A stretch of DNA of 64,000 nt from Ficedula albicollis (taxonomy: Eukaryota; Chordata; Aves; Passeriformes; Muscicapidae): the NCBI RefSeq assembly GCF_000247815.1, contig NC_021681.1, positions 23,010,789 to 23,074,788 of the forward strand, given 5' to 3'. The translations under genes were made by a program, and so were the position numbers. A model generated the notes under the pieces. It did no database searches and had not been told where the DNA came from. It saw only the letters and a list, made by a program, of their open reading frames with translations. Below, in pieces: positions 1-14,651 of the stretch. Position 1 is the stretch's first letter; every line of letters begins with the position of its first letter.

Positions 1-1145
1 GCTCTGAACATGCCACCCTCTGTTAGCTCAGGAAACAGCAAAGCAGGATGTACTGCCACTGTGAGAAGAACAAAGTGGAGCAGGGACTGGGGCAAATACC
101 ACTCAAAAAAAGTCCTAAAAAAAATCTTGAACCACCCTAAACTTGTCATGGTGCTGGGGGAAAAGAAGCAGATGTGGGTAACCAGCAGGATGGCACAGAA
201 GCATTGACAGCTCAATCATCTCTCAAAAAAAAATCCTTCTGCAGCACAAGTGCAAGACCAAAACAACCTGACACGGTGTCAGGGAAATGGCACCAGCCAG
301 AATCTGCTATAAGGGAACTCCCTGTGTTGCTCTTTATGCTGCCCAGACACCGGAGGTGTGTAACACAGAAATCAGCCCAAGACCTTTTATTATTTTCAGG
401 GGGGTTTATTATAGAGTTGAAAAATCTGGTTTTCTCAGCTCGCCACTCTTCCAAAGCATAACTTACTCCTCCTCCACTCTGCCACTGAATTTTTAATATT
501 TCCTCTTTGGAAAATGTCAGGAGTCTCAGCGGGGTGTGGGTTTCTGCTCTAATACAGCTCTGCCAGGGGTGAGAGAGGCTGAGGTGCCTTAGGGCAACAC
601 TTTGCCCTTGGAAAATATATTCTAGCTACTGTCCTCACAGAACAACAAGGAAAAAAATCAAAAAGAAGCATTTTCCCAAAACCTGAGGAACCAGCCTCGT
701 AAATTATCCACTTGAAATGTTTCTTCATCTCAGCTGAAACAATGATCCCGGTACATTTTCTTTTAAACTTTGTCTCCCAGTCCAAGTGGCCACCTACTTT
801 GTTGTCCAAATTTCTCGTGCAGCTCGAATCTTACAATGTGTAATCTCAGTAGGGTTATCAGTTATGTCATGCATTATACAGCCTCCAATCAGCGTAGTGG
901 GAAACAACATTTTCATTTAATACCAGGAGAAACAGTGGAAGTCAGCGATTGATACCAACACAATGATGGGAAAAAGTGTCCAGAGGTGCTACTCACATAA
1001 TCTCACTTTACAACATCTTGAAAATTCAATAGAAAGGACTTTGCTAACAATACCAGAATGACATACCACTGATTATTGTTCCTAAAGCTCTTAACAATAA
1101 GAAAGCTCTCTAAATATATCTCAACAAAAAACATATAACAGTTAG
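1..1145. other. No gene recognised
   Basis: This is mixed-composition non-coding sequence. Short open frames show no domain, no codon bias and no splice-flanked structure. I recognise no repeat family here. Confidence 0.5.
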
Positions 1146-1917
<772 letters not shown>

Positions 1918-1950
1918 AGTTTGTTTCTTCTTTTTTTTTTTTTTTTTTCT

Positions 1951-4864
1951 TTGCAAAGCACACAGTATTAGTCAACAATTGTTGTGTGGCGTGAGCCCAT
2001 TAGGGCTGTTGGCTGGTAATGTTCTGGGAAATGAGCTCTTGAAAGATCTTTTTTTTCTTTTTGAAACATGCCTAACAATTGTATCTTAAAACAATCCTGG
2101 ATCAGCAAACTGCAAGGACCCACTCTAACTTATTTTCCTAAGGATGACAGAAGAACTAACTCAGCTTGCATTTTATTCACCCGCTTCAAACTGCCGTGAG
2201 AAATGAATTTTAGCTCAGAGCAGAAATGAGAACCTCTTTAAGGACCAACTTCTCAGTCTGTCTTTCCCCAGCAGCCCATCCTCAGCGTAATGTGACTTTC
2301 AGAAATGCAGTCAAATTGAACCTTAAATACACCACAATATTTCCCACAGAAATAAACTGAAAATAGGCATATTTAGTTCTAAACCCACGTTAGGGGACGA
2401 ACTAGAAACCACTTAGGAGTCAGTGTCTACTACAGAAGAGCCCTGAAATAATTCATTGCTCAGCATCTTCCACAAGCAGTACCCACCTCTGGGGCCATCC
2501 CTGATGACCCCAAAGCACACAAATGAAGACAGATATGGGAATAAAACCCTTCTTTTGCCTTGCACCATCGAGCCCATTGCTGTGTTTCATCACTGTGTCA
2601 CTGTATGATGCTTTCAGGGTGTAGAGTCTTCCAGAAACTTGTTGGTGAAGATTAAATAGTAATTTAACTTCCTTTGATATGGTTTACATTTCAAAAGCAA
2701 ACTGAACCCTTACATATCTCACAGATCTTCACTGCATTTATAGCCCCAAAAGGCCAATGAAAGATCCCTAAAAATCATTAGTTGAAGTAAACATTGAATC
2801 ACATTACAGAGTCAACAGCAAAGAATTTTTGAATGAAATAAACGTGTCGTGCTTTGAGGATATTGAGTGAAATATCCACTGGATTTTCTTTTATGCGTGC
2901 CCTTACTCTCTGTGTTTATTATTGAAGTGGTTAATAAGCAATTCCTAAAACTGGTCCAGAAGGTGTCTTTAGCAGCCTGACTGTCAGCCCACACCATCCA
3001 ATATGTTTTCCACCAGCCTTTACAACCCTAGCTTGATTTCACCTTAAACACTCTTTGGAATGATTATTTTTGTTCGCTGAACTTAGACACCAGTCCTAGA
3101 GATTCAGTTAACACTTGTTTGCAGTCAATATAAACAACATTTACTGGGTACAACATATATCAGGAGGAAAAATTTCAGCTTCTGAAAACATTTTAGGATG
3201 ATCAAATGAAAGGATTGAGAAAACTTTGTGAAAATTTAACTTGAGCACTGGCTGCTTGGCTCTGCTTTTCCCGTGGTACCACCACACGGTGGCTGCTATT
3301 GCTCAGCAGTAACCCCAAATTTATTTAGAGGAATAGATCCATTATGTACTTCACTTGGAGGATTTTCTTCATGTCCCCACTAAACACTGTGGTTGTCTTT
3401 CAAATCATCTTCTACTATATTTCATAGCATCTGGTAATTGAACCAACTATCTGATCTCTCTCAGTTGAGTATACTGACATGCATCTTTTTATAAAGTACT
3501 AAATATTAAGTGTTTATTAAGTATAAAGCAAGACTTTGTTTTCTTACCATTTCTCTGATATTTAAATGTAGACTTAATTAGTGGTATTCCTACAACAGGG
3601 TAACTTGAATGAAGCCTCTGCTGAATTAGTCTGACTCTCCCTAAGGCAGGTCTGGAAATATCCCTGGAGTTAAAGTGGTTTCAAATTAATTTTGCTGCTT
3701 CTCAATCCTTCCTGATTTTATGTACTTAAAATACTCATATATTGCCTATAATAATAGGTGCTTGTATGTAAGTATTGCAATTAATTGCATATATATTAAT
3801 GTAACTTGGAGAAAGTGCTCACAATGGCTGTGAGAAATGAGGAGGTGGCTTCAAAACCCCCTGGCTGAAAGGTGAGGGGGCTCACCCCCCTGTCCTGGCC
3901 AGGCTGTGTGTGTCCTGCCCCAGGGTCAGTGCAGGTCAGTGATGGCAGTGCTGGTTATTGGTGGTGGTGCTTGACTTTGAAGTCAAGTCGTAGGAAACTG
4001 CTCGAATGGCTGGAGCCAGAGCGTCTCTGCAAGGGGCTGCCAAAGAGAAAAAAACACACAGGGCTGTACTGGGGGGTAATTGCTTTGTTGCTTTTTAACT
4101 TTACTTTTTTGTTTATTGTTAGGGGTTTTTTTTTATTTCTGTTGTAAGGCTCGAACTTGGCAGTACCTGGGAGAGAGCTGGTGCTGCAGAGGCTCCTCAC
4201 TGGGAGCTCAGTGCCTTTGAGGATGTGGGGCAAAGCACTAAAATCCCTTTGCAGACTCCTCAGCCTCACTGTCCCTCCTCCTCATCCTCTTCCTCCTTCT
4301 CTCAAGATAAAGCCCTGGGAGCAAAGTATCTCCCCCAAGTGACGGAACCTCAGCTCAGGAACACCCCAGAGCTGAAACCAAAGAGCCAAAGCTGCTTTGC
4401 TGAGGGTCCTCACTGTGCCCTGGGGAGGGCACTGCCCCCAGCCTCGCTCAGGCAGTGCCAGGCCAGGTCTGCAGGTGTGCAAGGCTCTGGCAGTGGGGTG
4501 GGATTGAGCCTTGGACATGCCAGCTCTGGGCTGGGCACGTTGCCCCGGGCTCGTGCCCAGGAGTGGCTCTTACACGCCTGTGAAAATATGTACCCCAGCA
4601 ACCACACAAGTAAACATGTGCCTCGTGAGCTACATGATTCATATGTGATCTGAGGTTTCAGGGGTTTTCTGCATTTTCTAAATACTAGCCGTGTTTGAAA
4701 GTATTGTCCAGGAATACAAATAATTTTTCTATTATTTATAATATTTGTGTTGCTTTCTTGATAGCTTACCCCCAACCTCATGGCAGAAGCTCTTTGAAAA
4801 AAAAAGGTTTGAGTTTATAACCAAGAGTTTAATATATTCTGTGAGTGCTGCAGTTCTTCACAGG
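1951..4864. other. No gene recognised
   Basis: This is AT-leaning non-coding DNA. A GC-richer patch at about 3.87-4.58 kb contains overlapping open frames on both strands (up to 142 codons), but none has a recognisable domain or splice structure. Confidence 0.45.
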
Positions 4865-4933
4865 AGCATCAGGAATGGTTGGACTAGATGATTTTAGAGG
4901 TCTTTTCCAACCTAAATGATTCTATGACTCAAT
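4865..4933 (+). mobile_element. CR1-type LINE 3' tail fragment
   Basis: The sequence contains the motif GGTTGGACTAGATGATTTTAGAGGTC and ends in ATGATTCTATGA, the characteristic avian CR1 3' terminus. It is only about 70 bp, so a strongly 5'-truncated copy. Confidence 0.85.
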
Positions 4934-5229
4934 AGAATGTGCCCTGGCAGGGACAGCAGCAGGCAAGAGACCCCCACAAACCCCCTCCCTTGTTCCTGCT
5001 TGTCCACACGACATTTCTTGCCCCTATCAATGTATCTAACATGTGAGAAATAAAGTGTGGAAAACTTATTTCAGCTGCGTTTCACGGGGCAGGCGCTTTG
5101 ATCAGCCAATGCCTGAGTATATTATTCAGCACACAGGAAAATGGACAACTTAACTTTTAGACTTTTAGGTAAAGTGAAAGGGCTGTCGAAGTTGCCAGCA
5201 GTCATTAGGGAGCCTTTTGAAGAAGAATA

Positions 5230-5560
5230 CCCAAAGCCGGGGGACAAACTCCCCCATCCCCTGCTCCCGCAGCATCCGCAGCCCATCCACGCACCACCAA
5301 CCCACGGCCAAACCTCGCAGCGGCTCAAAACGAGTAGCGAGGGTTTAGTTAACCCGGGCTTGCATTGCTGGCTCGGGTTTTGTGCGAGGAGCGGCAGGGG
5401 TGCGCTCGCAGGGCCGGCTCCCGGAGCGCCGCGGGCGATGGATGCGCCGGAGCGCTCCAGCCCTAATTGCCGGCTGCTCTCTCGTGGCTGCGCGGGGAAA
5501 TGCTCGGGTCCCTCCGCTCAGACCGCGCTCCTTCCAAACAGACCCGAGCCAAGGGCCCGT
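5230..5560. promoter_or_regulatory. Isolated CpG island
   Basis: This block is visibly GC- and CpG-rich. By hand I count roughly 25 CpG dinucleotides between 5320 and 5520, in a neighbourhood that is otherwise CpG-poor. It overlaps a 176-codon plus-strand frame (5141-5671) with no recognisable domain. Inference: a promoter or regulatory island of an unannotated transcript (protein-coding first exon or lncRNA), or an orphan intergenic island. No TATA box or confident splice donor could be assigned. Confidence 0.6.
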
Positions 5561-5569
5561 CTCCAGCTG

Positions 5570-8500
5570 GAAATAAAGCTGGATGTCTGTAAAGTCCCCT
5601 GCACATCCCAGCACCTCAACACCAAACTGCCGCAACTCCTTTCTGTGGGGCAAATTCAGTTTTTCACCTGATAAAGCAAGGCAGAGGAACCAATTTTGAC
5701 CTCGTTGTGCTAGCTCTGTTAGCTGGTAGGTGCTGTTAGGATTTTGGAATTCAGATTTCCTATTTCTTTTTTTTTTAATTCTTTTTTTTAAATTTATATT
5801 AATAATAATATATTAGTCTGTGGAGCGGAACGCACGAGCCAGACCTGAGCAGTGCAGAAAGGCTGTCTTGATTCATTGCACTCATATGATTTTGGCTGCA
5901 GTAAATTCACTCTCCTGCTACAGCATGCAATTTGAGGGTTTATTGAATGCTGGCACAACTGGAGGGGAATCATCAAAGTGGAGATAATTGCAGGGCTCTC
6001 GTTGCTTCTGCTGTCATTGCTTTACCAGCTATTGTCTCACTGCTCGGGAGAGCATGGCCAAAGACCTCTCAAAAGAAATAAAATTGTAAAAAAAAAGTCA
6101 ATTTTATCCCTTCTTCTATTTCTTTTCCTTGTGGTAGGACTTACTCTTATATGTGGTCCTTTACAGTCTCTAGGAAGTTTTCAGTCTCTTCTCCTGTTTC
6201 ACTATCCATTTATTCAGCGCTGTCTCTGAAAAACATTATACAAGATCCTGTCCTTTTTGTATTGCTAGCACCCAAAATCTTGGCCCCTTTCTGTTTGAGG
6301 TGGAAACCTAACACATCTCCTCCAGCAGGAGGAGTTTGGCCAGTGCAATCCCTGGGGAAGCTTTCTGTTCACCTCAGCAAGCACCAGACCGACGGGGAGA
6401 GCATCTTCTCCCCGCAGCCTTCCCCGGCTATTTGTCTTCCCTGCTCTCCCTCCACTTCAATTCCCCTAAAAATCGCCTGGAGATCATTGGCCAGTTCAGC
6501 AGAGACAACTGCTCCATCACAGCCGAAATCTGAGCTCTCACATATGGTTGAAGTTAAGCTAAGGTCTTCTTCCCAGAAATGCTTTGTGAAGTTCTTCTCC
6601 AGGCAAGTCTTTTCCAGTAAGATAGTGTCTCCTTGCCTATTTTGCTTAGTCTCGCTTTCTTTTATCTTCCTTGTCGAACTTAAATGTCGCCATTCACTGC
6701 TAGCAGATGTGGTTTGGGATTCCTACATTCTTTTATGCCTTTATTTCAGTGCTTTCATCACATCTTCTCTTTCAGCTAGGTGAATCAAAGGCCTTTCCAT
6801 AGTCCAGTCAATGCGAGCTATACATGATGGCTTGTTTTATTTGGCAATCTTCTCCAGAATGTGATTCATTGTCTGCAGGTGATTCATAGTTAGGAAATTA
6901 CTTCTGAACCCTGCCAGTGCTTGTGGTTGATTAAAGTTCAGAAGTCCCTGTAGTCTGTTCACCAGCGCTTTTTTGTCAACTCAAATATTTGTGTGCAGTA
7001 AAGAACAGTAAAAAGTGGATGTGCTACTGACATGAGCAATTTACTTGAATGTTTGCATCTTTAGAAAGTTCTACCAAAATATCTAGAACTGGCATGAAAC
7101 TGTTTCACAATGTCTGACTAAATGAATCACGTTTTACAAATAAATATCTGTCAAATCGCTCAATTACTTGAGATCCAGTCATTAAGCAATAAAATAAAGC
7201 AGTAAATAGGAGACATCTGCTGCAAAGTGCTACAGAAACATAAGCATCTTTCTCAAGTTACCTCCTTTGCATTTTGGTATAATGATTCACCAAAAATGCC
7301 TTACCCAGGGCAATCAAACATCAGGAAATTGTCCACCCCAAGTCAATATTGCATGGTACCTTACCCAAATGCATCTTGGTGGAGGCTACCTAGGAACTCA
7401 TCAGCTGAAGTGATCACCATTATTGGGTGAGCTCAGATGGTTCAGGGTACTGAAAACTTAAAAGAAAAATAGCATTGGATGTCACTGCTTCTGATCTAGG
7501 ATTGATTTTTTTAAAGATGTAAATGCTGCCCTTCTTTTGAAAGATAATATTTCCCATGATGGCAGAGACAGAGCCCAACTTTCTCTTTACATCAAAGGTG
7601 ATTTACATCAGAGGTGCTTGTAGGAATAATATTAAAACTCAAGGCATGGATGGTCAAGGGGCTTGAAAACTGACTCTCCTGCTCAAATCCATTACAGCAG
7701 GAATGAATCCCAAAGGCTGGCAGCTTCTAGGGAGATGCAGCCACACAAAAGAGGGGATAACAGCTTGTGTCAGTCAGGCACATCCACATCTGAGCTGCCA
7801 CTTTCCCCAGAAGGATGAGGGGCTTTTTGGCAGCATCATCCTACAGTGTTGACACAGAAAATGGTATTTCCAGTAATACAAATCAATTCAAGTACCTTTT
7901 GGAAAGGCACTGAGATAACAGCAAATTTATGGACTTGTAGCCTCTTCACTTTGCTTTCGGGCAGCTCGGGCTCATTGCTTCATCACGAGTGTCAGTTTGC
8001 AGAGCAGTGCTTGATCTGCAGTTCTTTGAGAAAGAAAATATTTTTAGTACTTATCTTGATAGTTATAGAATTTCGTATGAAAGATACATTTTTCCTGCCA
8101 AAAGATTCCTACAATTCTCAAGCAGCACTTCAAAACTGGTAGAGCTGGACTGACATTGCATATTTTACTGGTAATGGAGCATAGTAAAAACAGAAATGGA
8201 AAGAATAATCAAGTACCCAAAGCTTCACTGTCACAGAAGTATCAGCTCCTTTCAGACCTTTTCCTGGATAACATTTCAGCAGCAGCAGCTCTACCTAAAA
8301 TTTGGCTCATGGATTATGTTTAAAACTGAAATTGTGTGTATTAGACCCATACCTAGGCAGGTTTCTGTGTTTAATTCAGAATTCTTCTCTAAACAAACTC
8401 AGTAACTTCTCCATGCTTCAGGCTGCAACAGTTTCCCTGCACAGGTCTCCAGATGCAGATGTTTTTTTGCCAAAATTGAGGTTTTAAATATCTATTTAGT

Positions 8501-11500
8501 GAGTTTAGTTACTTTCCACAGCTCTCACAAGCATAAGAAGCTCCAGCAAGTGCAGTGTGTTTGAAAACTTGTCCCACTGTGCTTGTTCAGACAAATATTT
8601 CTGCTGAGTTCAATTCCTCCCAGGGGAATTTACTTTGGAGAAGAAATGGTTAAAAAATCCCCCCAGGACTTGACTGAGTATAAATGTCAGCAACTTAGTA
8701 AGAACATTGGGACACTGTGAAGTTTAAAATCAGATTAAAAAAAATTTAATCCGTAAAACAGGAGGTTAAGACCTCAGTTTTCCATCTCATCCAAGACTCT
8801 GGGTCTAGTATAATTTAAATAAAGTTGTTCAACAAGTAGGAGCTGAATGCTTGACTTAGAAGACACAGAAATGCTCCTGCTCAGGGGAGGTTTCCCAAAA
8901 GCCATCAGCTGCTTTCTGCCAGCTGCCACATGCATTTTCAGGTCTCGCTGGCTCAGCAACGTTCCAGGTTAGATTTGCCTGCTGAGATCAGCCAACAACG
9001 CTCCTCTTTTATGAAAAACTACAAGCAATGACAATGAATTTGGCATTTTCTTCATCAACAGCGCTCAGCTTTGAATTCCTGCCTCATTTAGCCAAAGATA
9101 TTTGGCTTGGTCGCTGTTCCTTTTGACAGTTTAGATATCGGTGCACTTCGCCTTCATGCAAACATGTGCTTTTTATTTTAGGCTATGCAAAACTGTGTCA
9201 AGATGGTAGGGAAAATATATCCTCCTGCATCCCAGGATAAAAAGGATGGCAGTCACTTCAAATTCGTGTCCACTCTTCCATGACAAGTCCATGCACATCT
9301 AGCTGATAAATGTGTTTATTTCCAGTGTCCCTCTACGGTTCAGATGTCGAGAGAAGGACAAACTCCGCCATGAGTGGCAGAAGGACTTCCAGGAGGAGCC
9401 AATAGATCTGGCTGATCTATTCCTGGACTACATTTCTAATTAACTTGAAAATATCAAAAACAACAAATGTGTCTTTCAAGCAGAGCTCAAATGACAGAGA
9501 ACACAAAGCAACAAAACACAAAACTAGCGTGGTTTTGATCCTTCTCCTGAAAGAAAAAGCAGTGCTTTTATGAAACTCCAGTGCTCCCAGTTATGATGTA
9601 GAGATTCAACATCCATGGGGGACAGAGGAGGTGGAATGGTGTCCAAGTGTCACGCTCAATTCCACTCAAGGAGAAGGCAAATGCTGCTGGATCCAGTGTC
9701 CACATGCATTCCTGGCTGTCCAGCCACCAGAAAATGGTGGGGAGGGAGGTTATAGCAGCATCAGGAGTTGGCTGGTCCCATGGGGCATTTTTAGAACATA
9801 TAAAACAAATTTAAAACAAACAGTGAGCACGAAGCACTAACTTGGTGAGAGCCCTTCTTGAAAGCCTGAAGAGGCTCCTTGGAAACAACAACTCTTTGGA
9901 ATCATTTACAAATGCTGCCCCATCTGTAAACACAAGAAACATCCTTAATGTAAACAGCATCCCTCGCTCTGGAAGTGTGAGGAGAAATGAACAGGAAGCA
10001 GGGCAGCAGAAGGAAGAATAAATCAGTGGCAGACTTTTATGAAATAAGACATCTTGGTCCTTGTGCTTATATGCACACACCAAAATCTTTTATTAAGTCC
10101 ACATGGATCCAGTGAGCTCTATGCAAAAGACAGCCTAAAGAGATGAGGAGCATGAAAGGAGCGTCTAGAAACAGATGGGACATGAGGTTTTCAATAAACC
10201 TGAACAGAGATGGGGAGCTCACATAGCAGCAGCTAAACTGCCTCGTGCTGTGAGCCCATCAAACTTCACAAGCCTAACAACATTGGACTGACTCTGTACA
10301 TGGGGATGAGAATTTGCAGAGGATAAATCCAGCCAGTTGTGTGGGGCTGATGAGCTGTGTGGTTCAGCTGGAAGGATGTTCCCTCCAGGAGAATGCAAGG
10401 TCCCCTTGTAGTACATTGCTGGAATCAGCAGCTTCTCAGTGGGATTTAACCAACTTACCTTGCCTGGTCCGTGGTTAATTAAAGGATCATACAATTCCCT
10501 TTCCTGTTCTGTGCCCGTGCCAGAAATTCTTGTTCTAAGCCTGGATCTGGATCTCACTTTGAAATAAAATTTTTAAAGAATCCCCAGTGTCTGGTAGTAT
10601 TCCATAGTTATTATTTGTGTTATAGGAAGACCAACAGAATCCAAAAATAAGATGAGAGCCAGTATGGCCATCTCTGTACCAATATAGTGTAATTCTTCTT
10701 ATCTTGGAGAACTTACAAAAATAGGCAGAAATGGACAGAAATTCAGACACAGGTAATTAGCACTGCAAGAATACAAACTCCTGGTTCCTTGCTATCCCCC
10801 ATACTGTCCTGTCCATCTCCCCATTCATCCCAGGCCTTTTAGCACCTCCTCATGACCACTTGAAGATTGTTCTGGTTCATCAAGAGCTGCTGTGGTACTG
10901 GTGAATAGAAGTATTTTCTTGGCTAGAGAAGAATGACTGCAGACAGAAGATGCCCCCAGGTGAGACCACATTTCCCATTAAAAAGCTTCATGTGTCTTCA
11001 GTTCTGACACGACACCGAGAGCCAGCAATTAAATGTGACACAGCAGATAACACAAATCTATAGTTATCTCTAATATGTCACAGTGCCTAGAACATAATTA
11101 CCTGAACCACACTCACCCTCACTCTGAGGCTGGAGATTCACAATCCATCACTTCACTGACCTCCACCAAGAGTTTGAAAAAAGGCACCTTCGAAGAAAAG
11201 TTGGATTTTACAAGAACACTCTATTAGACTATGGATTAAGACAGGAAATTAGTACCTAGGGTCAAATCCTTTTGGCACTATTTACATTGGAAAGGGGCTC
11301 CCTGATTTATATCTCTATAAATATTATCTGCTCACCAGGTGCCAGCTGGGGGCAGGGCTGGACTGTGCAGGGTGTAAATCAGGACAGGACATGGTGCATC
11401 CTCTGCACCTGAGGACTCCATGGCATGGGGTGACCTCCCTGGGGATGTGGGTGGGGGGGTGTTGGCTGCAAGACAAGACCCTTCATTTTGGGCTCCAGGG

Positions 11501-13290
11501 AATTCAGGGCAGAAATGTGAGCCCAGAAATGAGCATCACGGGCACAGAAGGTGGGGCACAGGTGCACACACTTGAATGGACTGTCTCTCCCATTTAGATC
11601 CACAATGCATATGAACTCAGGGATGTCCCAGTAATTTGCAGGCATTCCTTTAAGCAGAATCAGCAGACACCTGTCTGACTTGGGGCAGCATTTATGTAGA
11701 GGGCTCCAAGCACACCTCAGCCTTTATAAATGATATAAATCAGGCTGTGCTCAGGAAGGTGGACTTTCTCCTGACTTTGTCAGACATTATCAGCCCTTAC
11801 CATGAAGTCCTGACTCATTGGTCCTGCTTCTCCATCTCTTTCTGTGCCATGAAGTCAGTCCCTTGGGATGAGCAAGGGATGATCATGGTGCTGGGCATCT
11901 TCTCCTTCTCCAAAAGTTCTTCAAGACCCACCTCATCATCCCATGTCTTTTTGGGACACAAAATGATGTCAGTGGTTCCATCACTGCTTTTTGCCGTGTT
12001 TTCAGACAGTTCTGACCCATCTGGAAGGGAAGAGGTGATGATAAAGCAAATTTATCCACTGGCAAAGCAGAGCTGAGGTCCTGCCATGAGGAAATCCCTG
12101 CAGAGCTGGAGCTTTGGTCACCCAGCCACCTTCAAGGATTCAGTTTGGGAAGTGAAGTCAGACTCAGCAGAGCCCTGTCACTTGCAGCAGGCATTTGGCA
12201 GAATGAACAGAAATTGCTTGCTTTACACTTCTGGAAAGGATGGTGCTGGTTAAGCCCAAGAATATTTTTAACAAAAGATGGCACAGCAGAAATATTTCAA
12301 AGAGGAATTCTGTGTCACTAAATATGGAGTTATTTTTCAAGTCTGAATGTGAGCAGGATTTATGGCAAGATTCTGCCTTCAACTATTGCTACCACAACTG
12401 CAGGTCCTACCCAGCCATTAAATACTGGGTTTTTGGAAGCACTGAGAGCCTTTCATAGTAAATAAATATAACTATCCTCAATTTACAATTGGAGAAACAA
12501 AGACAGAAAGCAAAGACTTCAGATCTTCCTGAGATCCCAGTCTGTGAAATGTCCATGCTGGAAAACCACAATGCTCAGGAAAAAAATGATACAGAATCTA
12601 AGAAAGCTTCAACTGTTTTATAGAAACATTTACACACATCAAAACATTTCATCCCAGGCCACTGCCACTGCAGGTAGCTGCTAATTAAAATCTGCTGTGC
12701 TGTGGCTACTGTCTCTAAAACTCTGGCCAGCATATGTTTTATTTCTCTTCTTTTTTATGTTTCTATGTTGCTTGTTTAGTTTCTGAGCTTGTCTGATGAT
12801 ATTTTCAAAATTTAGTTTTATGTTTGAAGATTAAGTTTAATAAGCTTGTACAATATATAAAAAGGTTATAATTTATTATTAAAAAAGTTTCCTGACAAGA
12901 TGTCTACAAGAAACATGACCCAAACCACACTGCCTTGTAATAATACCTCTTAAAAATTCCTGACCTCCCACTAAACACTCCTGCAGACTTCCCTGCTTCA
13001 GTCCTTGCTGAATATCTCATATATGTCCCCTGTAACATTACACAGGAGGAAATGAAATGGGAAAGTCATCAGCTCAGACTGACAAACGAGGGCAATTATC
13101 TACCACCAGGTTATTTTCTCCTAGCATTGACAAAAAACATTTTTTTCTGGCAGTGAAGAGCTGGAGACTCATGAAAACACTTTTGGATCCCCTGTGACAC
13201 TGGGGGCATCTTCCCTCTTCTTAAAAATGGGGCCACTGAGAATACGGTGGAATGGAAAAGGAGAGAGGGCATGGGCTGTGCTTAGAGGGC
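5570..13290. other. No gene recognised
   Basis: This is non-coding sequence with low repeat content. An AT-rich low-complexity patch lies at about 5765-5815. Open frames up to 210 codons (for example 6151-6783 +) lack domains, repeat periodicity or splice-flanked structure. I saw no CR1 tail here. Confidence 0.4.
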
Positions 13291-13295
13291 AGAGG

Positions 13296-13446
13296 GAGCC
13301 CAGGTGTGATAGATCCAGGTTTGAGGAGCCCAGGTGTGAGGAGCCCAGGTGTGAGGAGCCCAGGTGTGAGGAGCACAGGTGTGAGGAGTACAGGTGTGAG
13401 GAGCACAGGTGTGAGGAGCACAGGTGTGAGGAGCACAGGTGTGAGA
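13296..13446. repeat. 15-bp minisatellite, about 10 copies
   Basis: The unit is close to CAGGTGTGAGGAGCC. Nine CAGGTGTGA cores occur at 13301 and then every 15 bp from 13331 to 13436, with a degenerate copy at 13316. The first copies have GAGCCCAGG and later ones GAGCACAGG, a directional variant pattern. Because 15 is a multiple of 3, the repeat gives periodic five-residue frames on both strands that are not genes. Confidence 0.95.
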
Positions 13447-13449
13447 AGT

Positions 13450-14506
13450 AAAAGCAAAACCATGAAGGACACGGTCCCTCTGCACTCAGCCCCTCCTGAC
13501 AGGGGTTTGGAGCTCCCAAAACCACACCCAGGCTCAGCCCAGGGTGGTGCTGCCTCTGCCTGCCCCCCGAATCACTTCTCAGCACCTCCCACACTCCCCA
13601 GCCCTGTGTTCACTGGAATTAAGGTTTTCCCACCAGCAGGTGGGCAGTGTGTCCTCTCCCAGTGGTTTCCATGTGCCCATGGCCTGGCTCTCTCCTTTCC
13701 CTGCATTACACTGCAAGGATTGACTCCTTTTTGCCATCACCACTGTCCCTGTGTCCCCACAGCCAGCCTGGGCATGGGCTTGATGTTTTATTGACACAGC
13801 TGTTTTACAATTTGTGATTTGCGTTATTACAGATTTTGTATTTGCTAAAAGTAGCTTGCTTTTCTCGCTGGAGAATGATTTTTCTCCCCCTAATTTTTTC
13901 TTTTTGGGTGGTTTTAATTCCTGGTGATAGGGTTTGGGAGCACTACTATAAGTGAGCTTTGTGTGAGCTTGGTCCACATGCCAACAGCTACTCACCATCA
14001 CTAATAGGTAAAATACTGAGGGATTTTAAAGCTTTTAACAAGGCCTTGTCTAGACTGGTATTTAGTGGCAATACAATTAAATCATATTGCAGAAGAAAAA
14101 ATGAAAAAGAGATTATTTTAATTACCTTTTGAAGCCACTTCTTCCCTGTAGAGGTCAGAGCTTGATTTAAATCAGTGCACATCAGGTGTTGGTCCACTGA
14201 TGCAGCAGCAGTGTGGAGGTTAAAGAGATCATGTGTTTGTCTGTAAGACAGGCTAAAGCCTGGCCTGTAACACAACTCCATTTATCTCTTTGGTTTTTTC
14301 TTTCTTTGCTGCAAACTTTGTCAAAGGAGTCCCTCAGCATGGGGCTCAGGATTCATGTACCTTGTCCAGAGTGCAGATATTTTCCTGGGATGCATGGATG
14401 GGTTTTCCATGCCTGTTCCTCACAGGCATCTCCTCACCCTTTTGTGCCACCCTGCCCTGTAAACCCTCAATGTGAAGACCAACCATGTCCAGAGTGGGCA
14501 AGGGCT
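13450..14506. other. No gene recognised
   Basis: This is unique-looking non-coding DNA between the 15-bp minisatellite and the tetranucleotide microsatellite. No domain-bearing frame or mobile element was seen. Confidence 0.4.

Positions 14507-14651
<145 letters not shown>

Noticed and set aside
5141..5671. 176-codon plus-strand frame over the CpG island, considered as a first coding exon
   Set aside because: No recognisable domain, and high GC alone lengthens open frames. I kept the CpG island but not a CDS.
13252..13794. 180-codon frame with five-residue repeats
   Set aside because: The periodicity comes from the 15-bp minisatellite, and repeat frames occur on both strands.
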